From contig CAZQWE010000004.1 of the NCBI GenBank assembly GCA_964597045.1, positions 124,001 through 188,000 on the forward strand: a stretch of 64,000 bases of DNA, read 5' to 3'. The DNA is from UBA9655 sp964597045 (GTDB lineage Bacteria; Pseudomonadota; Alphaproteobacteria; UBA9655). The translations under genes were made by a program, and so were the position numbers. Every line of letters starts with the position of its first letter. The first letter of the stretch is position 1. Below the pieces are notes generated by a model. That model was not told the DNA's origin. It searched no databases and saw only the letters and a program-made list of their open reading frames with translations. Below are positions 33,701 through 41,437 of the stretch, one piece after another.

Positions 33701-34883
33701 TATTTTGGATCGTAACTTCTATGCGGCTCTTGAAGATCTGTTGATGGATCAAAAGGTTACAAGTGCTCCTTCAGGTGTGAAAAAAGGAACAAAGATTACT
33801 AAGGCTGTTCTTGACAATTTATCCAAAGGACAATGGCGTCAGATCTCCGTTGAAGATGATGCTGTGATGTCTGCGCTTGAGTCAGCGAAACAGCACCACG
33901 ATGAACGCGTGGCACAAGTTCAAGCTCGCTTTGAGGATAAAGTTGAAAAACTTCGTCGAGGCGATGAGCTTCAAACGGGTGTGTTGAAAAAGGTCGTTGT
34001 ATTCGTAGCAGTGAAACGTAAGCTTCAACCAGGTGATAAGATGGCTGGCCGCCATGGAAACAAGGGTGTTGTTTCTCGTATCGTTCCTATTGAGGATATG
34101 CCCCATCTTGAGGATGGAACACCTGTGGACATTGTATTGAACCCACTGGGTCTTCCGTCTCGTATGAACGTGGGACAAATCCTTGAAACCCACCTGGGGT
34201 GGGCAGCTGCCGGACTTGGACGTCAAATCAATGATGCTTTGGCAAAAATGGCAATTGAAGAACACAAGGATATTAGCGTCTTAAGAACTACCCTTGATCA
34301 TGTGTATGAAGATAAAGAAATTGTTAATGAAATCAAGGATATGTCAGATGACGCCGTTGTTGAGCTTGCAACAAATCTAACGTCTGCAGTACCCATGGCA
34401 ACACCAGTATTTGATGGTGCACATGAAATTGATGTTAATCATCAATTGAAGAAGGCAAATCTGGATACGAGCGGTCAGGTGACCCTTTATGATGGACGTA
34501 CAGGTGAGCCTTTTGATCGTAAGGTTACAGTTGGATATATGTATATGTTGAAACTTCACCACCTTGTTGATGATAAGATCCATGCTCGATCCGTCGGGCC
34601 TTATAGTCTTGTGACTCAGCAACCGTTGGGTGGTAAGGCTCAAATGGGTGGTCAAAGATTTGGAGAAATGGAAGTCTGGGCGCTTGAAGCGTACGGTGCT
34701 TCTTACACACTTCAAGAAATGTTAACCGTAAAATCAGACGACGTTTCAGGACGTACAAAAGTATATGAATCTATCGTCCGAGGGGATGATAATTTTGAAT
34801 CAGGTATCCCAGAATCATTCAATGTTTTGATTAAGGAGCTACGCTCTTTGGGATTAAATGTTGAACTTGGGAAAATCGAATAG
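30711..34883 (+). CDS. rpoB: RNA polymerase subunit beta
   Basis: 1390 residues, full length for alphaproteobacteria. The rifampicin-binding region reads SQLSQFMDQTNPLSEINHKR, then RLSALGPGGL, with the residues equal to E. coli D516, H526, S531 and L533 all wild type, so no classic resistance change. The active-site region GYNFEDSIIISERIVKDD and the C-terminal GGKAQMGGQRFGEMEVWALE are present. rpoC follows after 17 bases. Confidence 0.98.
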   Translation: MARTYTERKRIRKSFARIPEIAPLPNLIELQKTSYENFLQMDISPEKRTPTGLQEVFQSVFPISDFSGKSQLEFYRYDFDAPKYDVEECKQRGMTFAAPLRVTFRLVVWDIEEDTGSKSIRDIKEQEVYMGDIPLMTDHGTFIVNGIERVVVSQMHRSPGVFFDHDSGKSHSSGKYLFSARVIPYRGSWLDFEFDAKDIVYTRIDRKRKIPVTTFLMALDNEATAKKRQKLAEKGEKLDPIEAQGMSREEILNTFYGTVEYTKSKKNWKTAFHPETVKIGKLTHDLTDAETGKVVAAEGAKMNLKFARKLQSEGLSEILIYKEDLIGHYIAYDVINEKTGEVYAEAGDEITAALLDTLDEAGVKTIPTLAIDHVNVGAYLRNTLMADKNLSREDALIDIYRILRPGEPPTIEGAENLFNSLFFDAERYDLSSVGRVKMNSRLSLDTLDTVRVLRKDDILAIVKVLLDLKDGRGSIDDIDNLGNRRVRSVGELLENQYRIGLSRMERAIRERMSSVEIDTVMPHDLINAKPAAAAVREFFGTSQLSQFMDQTNPLSEINHKRRLSALGPGGLTRDRATFEVRDVHPTHYGRICPIETPEGPNIGLINSLATYARVNKYGFIETPYRKVTNGKVTKDIIYLTAMDESKHTIAQANAELNKDNSFMLDFVNCRRNGEFIVAPASEIDLMDISPKQIVSVAASLIPFIENDDANRALMGSNMQRQAVPLLRTEAPFVGTGMEGPVARDSGVAVVAKRTGVVDQVDASRIVIRVTDESAMTASNVDIYNLWKFQRSNDKTCINQKPLVNVGDRVEKGDIIADGPCMNLGELALGTNALVAFVSWNGYNFEDSIIISERIVKDDLFTSIHIEEYEVSARDTKLGNEEITRDIPNVGDEALRHLDEAGIVYIGADVKPGDILVGKVTPKGETPSTPEEKLLRAIFGEKASDVRDTSLRLPPGVQGTIVDVRVFSRRGVEKDERSLAIERAEIERLAKDRDTERSILDRNFYAALEDLLMDQKVTSAPSGVKKGTKITKAVLDNLSKGQWRQISVEDDAVMSALESAKQHHDERVAQVQARFEDKVEKLRRGDELQTGVLKKVVVFVAVKRKLQPGDKMAGRHGNKGVVSRIVPIEDMPHLEDGTPVDIVLNPLGLPSRMNVGQILETHLGWAAAGLGRQINDALAKMAIEEHKDISVLRTTLDHVYEDKEIVNEIKDMSDDAVVELATNLTSAVPMATPVFDGAHEIDVNHQLKKANLDTSGQVTLYDGRTGEPFDRKVTVGYMYMLKLHHLVDDKIHARSVGPYSLVTQQPLGGKAQMGGQRFGEMEVWALEAYGASYTLQEMLTVKSDDVSGRTKVYESIVRGDDNFESGIPESFNVLIKELRSLGLNVELGKIE

Positions 34884-34900
34884 GTATTAAGGAGAACGGC

Positions 34901-37900
34901 ATGCGCGATGTAATGAATCTCTATGGTCAAGTAACAGGGCCTCAACAATTTGATGATATCAGGATTGCTATTGCAAGTCCTGAGCAAGTGAGGTCTTGGT
35001 CTTTTGGTGAAATTAAGAAGCCTGAGACCATTAACTATCGTACATTTAAACCTGAGAGAGATGGTTTATTTTGCGCAAGGATTTTTGGTCCTATAAAGGA
35101 TTATGAATGTTTATGCGGCAAATATAAGCGAATGAAATATCGGGGGATTATCTGCGAAAAGTGCGGTGTTGAAGTTACACTGACAAAGGTTCGTCGTGAA
35201 CGGATGGGTCATATTGAGCTTGCATCTCCTGTTGCCCATATTTGGTTCACAAAATCTCTCCCCAGCCGTATTGGCCTTTTGCTGGATATGATGCTCAAGG
35301 ACCTCGAAAAGGTTCTTTATTTTGAGAACTATATTGTTACTGAACCAGGCCTTACCCCGTTGAAGAGAGGGCAACTCCTTTCTGAGGAAGAGTACTATCG
35401 TGCTCAAGATGACTATGGTGTAGATGCTTTTGAAGCTGGTATCGGGGCGGAAGCTTTGCGGGACATGTTAAAAGCCATTGATCTTGAAAAAGAACAGGCT
35501 CAGATTCGTGAAGACCTTTTTGAAACAAAATCAGAGCTGAAGAGAAAGAAATTTGTTAAGCGTTTGAAATTGGTTGAAGCCTTTATCGAATCCGGCAGTC
35601 GCCCTGAATGGATGATTATGGAAGTTATTCCTGTGATTCCACCTGAGCTTCGTCCTTTGGTTCCTCTAGATGGAGGCCGTTTCGCAACCTCAGATTTGAA
35701 TGATTTATATCGTCGTGTAATCAACAGAAACAACCGACTGAAGCGTCTTATTGAACTTCGGGCGCCTGACATTATTGTCCGTAACGAAAAGAGAATGCTC
35801 CAGGAATCTGTCGATGCTTTGTTTGACAATGGAAGCCGCGGGCGGGTCATCACCGGTACAAATCGTAGACCTTTAAAATCTCTTTCTGATATGTTGAAAG
35901 GTAAGCAAGGACGATTCCGTCAAAACTTGCTTGGTAAACGAGTTGATTATTCTGGTCGTTCTGTGATCGTTGTCGGTCCAGAGCTCAAGCTTCATCAGTG
36001 TGGTCTTCCCAAGAAGATGGCTCTTGAGCTTTTTAAACCCTTTATCTATTCACGTTTAGAGCGTTATGGTCTTGCAAATACAATTAAAGCTGCCAAAAGG
36101 ATGGTGGAGAAAGAAAGGCCAGAAGTTTGGGATATTCTCGAAGAAGTTATACGTGAACATCCTGTTCTCTTAAACCGAGCGCCAACATTGCACCGCCTTG
36201 GTATTCAAGCCTTTGAGCCTGTTCTTATTGAAGGAAAAGCGATTCAGCTTCATCCCCTCGTTTGTACAGCTTATAATGCTGACTTCGACGGCGATCAAAT
36301 GGCTGTTCATGTGCCTTTGTGTCTTGAAGCGCAACTTGAAGCTCGTGTGTTAATGATGTCAACGAACAACATTCTCCACCCGGCTAACGGAAAGCCAATT
36401 ATTACTCCTTCTAAGGATATTGTTCTTGGTCTCTATTATCTTACAATGGAAAGAGAAGGGGAGCTTGGTGAAGGATCCCTCTTTGGATCAATTGCAGAGA
36501 TAGAACACGCTCTTGTAAGCAAAGTTGTATCATTACATTCTCGTATAACAGCTCGTTATGAATCTGTTGATGAAAGTGGAAATAAAGTCATTCAACGTGT
36601 TGTAACTACACCAGGCCGTATGCTTCTTTGGGAAATAATGCCAAAACATCCTGGGGTAAAGTTTGAGGTCATTAACCAGCTTTTGACCTCAACCGAAATC
36701 TCTAGACTTGTGGATATGGTTTATAGAAGCTGTGGTCAAAAAGATGCGGTTATTTTCTCAGATCGTCTGATGGGACTTGGATTTAAATACGCGACCATTT
36801 CTGGAATTTCCTTTGGTAAAGATGACCTTAAGGTTCCAGAAGAAAAGAAAAAACTTGTAGCTGATACCCGTGAGAAGATTGGAGAATTCCAACAGCAATA
36901 TATGGATGGTCTCATTACAAATGGTGAGCGTTATAACAAGGTTACAGACGCTTGGACAAAATGTACGGAGCAAGTGGCTGAAGCTATGATGAAAGACATA
37001 TCTGAGATTAAACCTGGTGAGCCCGTAAACTCGGTTTATATGATGGCACACTCACGTGCGAGAGGTTCAGCAGCTCAGATGCGTCAGTTGGCTGCGATGA
37101 GAGGTTTGATTGCTAAAACATCCGGTGAAATTATTGAAACGCCCATCATCTCAAACTTTAAGGAAGGTTTGAATGTTCTGGAGTACTTCAACTCGGCACA
37201 CGGAGCTCGTAAAGGTCTAACAGATACAGCTCTGAAAACAGCAAACTCAGGTTATCTAACAAGACGTCTTGTCGATGTTGCTCAAGATTGTATTATTGTT
37301 GAGGAAGATTGCGGAACATCAAAGGGGCTTACAATCCGTGCAGTTGTTGAGGGTGGTGAGGTGATTACACCACTCGGTGACCGCATGCTTGGAAGAACCG
37401 CAGCCATTGATGTCGTTGATCAAGTTGCCAACAAAGTGATTGTCAATGCTGGCGAACTCATTGAAGAACATCATGTTGAGGCTATCGAAAAAACAAGCAT
37501 TGATGAAGTCTTGATCAGGTCTGTTCTGACGTGTGAAACCAAAGATGGGATTTGTAGCAAATGCTATGGTCGCGACTTGGCGCGAGGCACTCCTGTAAAC
37601 ATCGGTGAAGCTGTGGGTGTCATTGCCGCCCAGTCCATTGGTGAGCCTGGAACTCAGTTAACAATGAGAACCTTCCACATTGGTGGTGCTGCTCAGCTTG
37701 CTGTTGAACAATCCAGCATTGAAGCATCAGTTGCAGGAACTGTCCAAATCAAGAACCGTGCTATTGTTAAAAATAGTATTGGTGAGAACATTGTTATGAA
37801 TAGGTATTCAGAACTCAGCATTTTGGATGATCTTGGCCAAGAAAGAGCGAGCTATAAGCTTCCCTATGGTGCACGCCTTCTCCTTGATGATGGCGCAAAA

Positions 37901-39079
37901 GTTAAACCAGGTCAAAAGCTTTCTGATTGGGATCCTTATACCCAGCCTATTATCTCGGAAGTTGGAGGAGTCGTACATTATGTCGACTTGGTCGAAGGGC
38001 TTTCTGTTCGTGAAGCTCTGGATGAGTCAACCGGTCTTACAAAGCGCGTGGTTGCTGATTGGAAACAATCTTCAAGAGGTGCGGAGCTTAAACCACGCAT
38101 CATTCTAAGAGATAAGGATGGCAATCCTTTACTTTTTGCTAATGGTGCAGAAGCTCGCTATTTCTTGTCTACAGACGCTGTTCTTGTTGTTGAAAACAAT
38201 CAAACAATTAAGGCAGGAGATGTACTTACACGTATCCCACGTGAGTCTACTAAAACTAGGGACATCACAGGAGGTTTACCTCGTGTGGCAGAACTCTTTG
38301 AAGCACGTAGACCCAAGGATGCTGCTATTATCAGTGAGATCGATGGTCGCATTGAATTCGGTAAGGATCATAAGACAAAAAGACGACTATTGCTTGTTCC
38401 AGATGATGAGACAATGCCTCCCGTTGAGTACCTTATTCCCAAGGGAAAACATATTATTGTTCAAGAGGGAGAGCGTGTAAAAGCTGGTGACATCCTCATG
38501 GATGGTAACATGGTACCTCATGATATTTTACGTATTTTGGGTATTGAGGCGCTTGCTCGTTATTTAATTAACGAAATTCAAGAAGTCTATCGTTTGCAAG
38601 GTGTTCCTATTAACGACAAGCATATTGAAGTCATCGTGCGTCAGATGATGCAGAAGGTAGAGATTACTGAACCCGGTGAAACGACATTCTTACTGGGTGA
38701 ACAAATTGATCGAGCTGAGTTTGATGCAGTCAATGTACAAGCTATTGCGGAGAGCCGCCGTCCTGCTGAAGCTCATGCTGTTCTTCAAGGTATTACAAAG
38801 GCAAGCTTGCAAACGCGTTCATTCTTCTCAGCAGCCTCATTCCAGCAAACTACACGTGTTCTTACAGAAGCAGCAGTATCAGGTAAGGTTGATGAGCTCA
38901 AAGGACTTAAAGAGAACATTATCGTGGGTCGCTTGATCCCTGTGGGAACAGGTAGCGTTGTTAACCGTTTGAAGCATATTGCAGGCGAGCGTGATCAGGA
39001 AGTCATAGCAGGTAGGGCAGCAAAAGCAGCTGCTGCCATCACACACGAAGCTCAAGATGAACAGGTGATGCAACAGTAA
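34901..39079 (+). CDS. rpoC: RNA polymerase subunit beta'
   Basis: 1392 residues. N-terminal zinc ribbon CLCGKYKRMKYRGIICEKCG, catalytic magnesium motif NADFDGDQM, trigger-loop region around AAQSIGEPGTQLTMRTFHIG, second zinc site CETKDGICSKCYGRDLARG. AAGGAG six bases before the ATG supports the start. The stop is only three bases from the end of the convergent haloperoxidase-like gene. Confidence 0.98.
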   Translation: MRDVMNLYGQVTGPQQFDDIRIAIASPEQVRSWSFGEIKKPETINYRTFKPERDGLFCARIFGPIKDYECLCGKYKRMKYRGIICEKCGVEVTLTKVRRERMGHIELASPVAHIWFTKSLPSRIGLLLDMMLKDLEKVLYFENYIVTEPGLTPLKRGQLLSEEEYYRAQDDYGVDAFEAGIGAEALRDMLKAIDLEKEQAQIREDLFETKSELKRKKFVKRLKLVEAFIESGSRPEWMIMEVIPVIPPELRPLVPLDGGRFATSDLNDLYRRVINRNNRLKRLIELRAPDIIVRNEKRMLQESVDALFDNGSRGRVITGTNRRPLKSLSDMLKGKQGRFRQNLLGKRVDYSGRSVIVVGPELKLHQCGLPKKMALELFKPFIYSRLERYGLANTIKAAKRMVEKERPEVWDILEEVIREHPVLLNRAPTLHRLGIQAFEPVLIEGKAIQLHPLVCTAYNADFDGDQMAVHVPLCLEAQLEARVLMMSTNNILHPANGKPIITPSKDIVLGLYYLTMEREGELGEGSLFGSIAEIEHALVSKVVSLHSRITARYESVDESGNKVIQRVVTTPGRMLLWEIMPKHPGVKFEVINQLLTSTEISRLVDMVYRSCGQKDAVIFSDRLMGLGFKYATISGISFGKDDLKVPEEKKKLVADTREKIGEFQQQYMDGLITNGERYNKVTDAWTKCTEQVAEAMMKDISEIKPGEPVNSVYMMAHSRARGSAAQMRQLAAMRGLIAKTSGEIIETPIISNFKEGLNVLEYFNSAHGARKGLTDTALKTANSGYLTRRLVDVAQDCIIVEEDCGTSKGLTIRAVVEGGEVITPLGDRMLGRTAAIDVVDQVANKVIVNAGELIEEHHVEAIEKTSIDEVLIRSVLTCETKDGICSKCYGRDLARGTPVNIGEAVGVIAAQSIGEPGTQLTMRTFHIGGAAQLAVEQSSIEASVAGTVQIKNRAIVKNSIGENIVMNRYSELSILDDLGQERASYKLPYGARLLLDDGAKVKPGQKLSDWDPYTQPIISEVGGVVHYVDLVEGLSVREALDESTGLTKRVVADWKQSSRGAELKPRIILRDKDGNPLLFANGAEARYFLSTDAVLVVENNQTIKAGDVLTRIPRESTKTRDITGGLPRVAELFEARRPKDAAIISEIDGRIEFGKDHKTKRRLLLVPDDETMPPVEYLIPKGKHIIVQEGERVKAGDILMDGNMVPHDILRILGIEALARYLINEIQEVYRLQGVPINDKHIEVIVRQMMQKVEITEPGETTFLLGEQIDRAEFDAVNVQAIAESRRPAEAHAVLQGITKASLQTRSFFSAASFQQTTRVLTEAAVSGKVDELKGLKENIIVGRLIPVGTGSVVNRLKHIAGERDQEVIAGRAAKAAAAITHEAQDEQVMQQ

Positions 39080-39082
39080 GGC

Positions 39083-40285
39083 TTATTGCCCTTCCAAAGG
39101 CAAAAGAACTGTTTTCAGGACGTATTGACTCACGTCTTCGCCTAGCTTGAACCCCTTGTCAGTTGAGGTTCGTGAGTGATTTCCTGCATATAGTCGGGAA
39201 AGGGATGATTCGATAGCTGCGTCCTTTATACTTTTAAAAGTACGTGTCCCTTTTGAATCAGCTTCTGTTGTAATGGTAATGGGGCCCTTATTTCCATAAA
39301 TGTGTATAAGAATATAGGAAGCAGCCCCAGCAATAGCTGAGTGCGCTGATGCATATTCAGGACTAGAAGACTGTTTTAAAATAGGGGTCCATTGAGGATC
39401 GGGCTTAAAATGAGCATTAGATATCTCAGAGGCACGATGTATAGCTTCCTCTGGTCTCCATAGTTTATAATAATACTTTGTTTCAAAAATAGCGATGAGA
39501 GCGTCGAAAACAGCTAAATCAAACAAAGCCAAAGAGTGAGCATTGTCAATTTCTGATTTACCAGAATGTCGTGCTTCATAATTAGCAACCATATTCCACG
39601 TCATGATTATATTCGTATCCCAGAAAAAGACTGAATCAGTCTGATCCTTGGTACGCGTTTTGCTATCGATAGATCCGAGTGTGCGAACTTCATCAATATC
39701 TTTTGCATACTCCTGACTTGTTAACGGATATGGGGGAGCAAGACGAAATTGACTTGTCGACTGTAAAACAAATGGTTTTGTATAGGAAAGTTGAATCCCT
39801 GTTGCTGACTTTCCTTCTGGAAGATGGAATACACCGGTCGTCGGTGGGTCATCATAAGATACAAATCGATTATACCCATCGTCATTTCTCAGTTTTAGAA
39901 GTTCATTAGCTACATGGTGTCCATGAGTAATTCCTGCTTCTTTTTGAGGACTATCAGGTACTGAGGCCATGGTTTTCGTATACATGGCATTGATTTCAGT
40001 CTTTTTCTCTGGGGCAAGTTCTAGAAGTACTCTTGATGAAGCTGCAGCGACTGCAGCGTCAATATTAGCATCGGGCACGTCGGTGAAAACTTTATAAAAG
40101 TGATATTTGGGAGTAATTCCATTTACTGTATCAAAGACTGCAGCTTGTAGGATCGCAAACGTTCTTGAACCCCGGTCTCCTACTGTTTTGACAGCAAAAG
40201 CATGCCAATCTGTTACGCTGTCGGCAAAAACGACAGTTGTGTGTATCAAAATGGTTAATGTAATTACTAAGAAAGATCGGATCAT
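39083..40285 (-). CDS. Secreted vanadium-haloperoxidase/PAP2-like protein
   Basis: 400 residues with a signal peptide (1-21). Three family motifs in order: KLWRPEEAIH (274-283), SSPEYASAHSAIAG (307-320, with Ala where SGH is usual) and SRLYAGNHSRTSTDKG (363-378, His at 370 would bind vanadate or be phosphorylated). The N-terminal helices (AILQAAVFDTVNGI, AAVAAASSRVLLEL) are typical of bacterial VCPO-like proteins. Whether it is a haloperoxidase or acid phosphatase is unclear. It lies antiparallel between rpoC and rpsL, splitting what is often one cluster. Confidence 0.78.
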   Translation of the reverse strand: MIRSFLVITLTILIHTTVVFADSVTDWHAFAVKTVGDRGSRTFAILQAAVFDTVNGITPKYHFYKVFTDVPDANIDAAVAAASSRVLLELAPEKKTEINAMYTKTMASVPDSPQKEAGITHGHHVANELLKLRNDDGYNRFVSYDDPPTTGVFHLPEGKSATGIQLSYTKPFVLQSTSQFRLAPPYPLTSQEYAKDIDEVRTLGSIDSKTRTKDQTDSVFFWDTNIIMTWNMVANYEARHSGKSEIDNAHSLALFDLAVFDALIAIFETKYYYKLWRPEEAIHRASEISNAHFKPDPQWTPILKQSSSPEYASAHSAIAGAASYILIHIYGNKGPITITTEADSKGTRTFKSIKDAAIESSLSRLYAGNHSRTSTDKGFKLGEDVSQYVLKTVLLPLEGQ

Positions 40286-40391
40286 ATTAGGTTTTCTCCT
40301 GTTTACCGCAATTATCTTACGGTAAAAATTTTAAATATAAGTTAATTTGCCAGCCTCTTTTGAGGATTAAATATGTTTTAAAAGAGAATGC

Positions 40392-40420
40392 TTGACTCTT
40401 GCTTTTGCTCGGATTAATAT
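40392..40420 (+). promoter_or_regulatory. Strong promoter of the str (rpsL) operon
   Basis: TTGACT, a 17-base spacer and TAATAT, about 150 bases upstream of rpsL, followed by a GC-rich CCGCGC start region that resembles a stringent discriminator. It is the best sigma-70 match in the window. Confidence 0.7.
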
Positions 40421-40567
40421 CCGCGCACCATTACAGAGTTGGTGGTAGACAAACAGTCTAGACGCTGCTCAAAAGATTGGCTAAAAGTAATTTAATTTAA
40501 GTGTGTTGACTGAGGTTTTTTCTTTGTCACCGCATGTTTGAAAACCATTTGAAAGGATACGGTTTTA

Positions 40568-40939
40568 ATGCCGACGATTAACCAATTGATCAGAAAGCCC
40601 CGGCAGGACAAGGAAGTGCGCAACACAGTTCCTGCTTTGCAAGCCTGCCCACAAAAACGTGGAGTTTGTACGAGAGTATTTACACAAACGCCAAAAAAGC
40701 CTAACTCAGCTTTGCGTAAAGTTGCTCGTATTCGACTCACAAATGGTTATGAAGTTACAGGCTATATCCCTGGTGAAGGTCACAACCTCCAAGAACACTC
40801 CGTTGTGATGATTCGTGGGGGACGTGTACGTGACTTGCCAGGTGTTCGTTATCACATTATTCGCGGTACTCTCGATACCCAAGGCGTTGCAAAACGTAAA
40901 CAGGGTCGTTCGAAGTACGGCGCAAAGCGTCCGAAGTAG
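40568..40939 (+). CDS. rpsL: 30S ribosomal protein S12 (Arg at residue 88)
   Basis: Decoding-centre protein of 123 residues, MPTINQLIRKPRQ at the start. The loop TPKKPNSALRK keeps K43. The second loop reads GGRVRDLPGVRYH: residue 88 is Arg, encoded by CGT, where most bacteria have Lys. Lys-to-Arg at this site is a known streptomycin-resistance change in E. coli (K87R in mature numbering) and Mycobacterium (K88R). Preceded by AAAGGA. Confidence 0.98.
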   Translation: MPTINQLIRKPRQDKEVRNTVPALQACPQKRGVCTRVFTQTPKKPNSALRKVARIRLTNGYEVTGYIPGEGHNLQEHSVVMIRGGRVRDLPGVRYHIIRGTLDTQGVAKRKQGRSKYGAKRPK

Positions 40940-40951
40940 GAGAATTAAGTC

Positions 40952-41422
40952 ATGTCAAGAAGGCACGCCGCTGAAAAAAGACCCGTCTTCCCCGATCCAA
41001 AGTTTGGTGACGTGGTGATATCAAAGTTTATGAGTTGTTTAATGTATCAAGGTAAAAGATCAGTTGCAGAAAAGATTGTTTATGGTGCGCTTGATCAAAT
41101 CAAAACAAAAACAGGTCAAGACTCTATCCAACTTTTTCATGATGCTCTCGATAATGTAAAACCTTCCGTTGAAGTCCGGTCACGTCGTGTAGGTGGTGCC
41201 ACCTACCAAGTACCGGTTGAAGTACGAACTGAAAGAGCTCAAGCGCTTGGAATTCGATGGATTATTAATAGCTCTCGTGGTCGATCTGAAACAACGATGA
41301 CAGATCGTCTGGCTGCAGAACTTATGGATGCTGCAAATAATCGTGGCGCCGCTGTAAAAAAACGTGAAGACACACACAAGATGGCAGAGGCTAATAAGGC
41401 CTTCTCCCACTTTAGATGGTAA
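40952..41422 (+). CDS. rpsG: 30S ribosomal protein S7
   Basis: Primary assembly protein of the 30S head. 156 residues, MSRRHAAEKRPVFPDPKFGD at the start and RRVGGATYQVPVEVRTERA in the middle. Starts 12 bases after rpsL, followed by fusA after 15 bases. Confidence 0.98.
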   Translation: MSRRHAAEKRPVFPDPKFGDVVISKFMSCLMYQGKRSVAEKIVYGALDQIKTKTGQDSIQLFHDALDNVKPSVEVRSRRVGGATYQVPVEVRTERAQALGIRWIINSSRGRSETTMTDRLAAELMDAANNRGAAVKKREDTHKMAEANKAFSHFRW

Positions 41423-41437
41423 AGGGGTTACTGTAAT

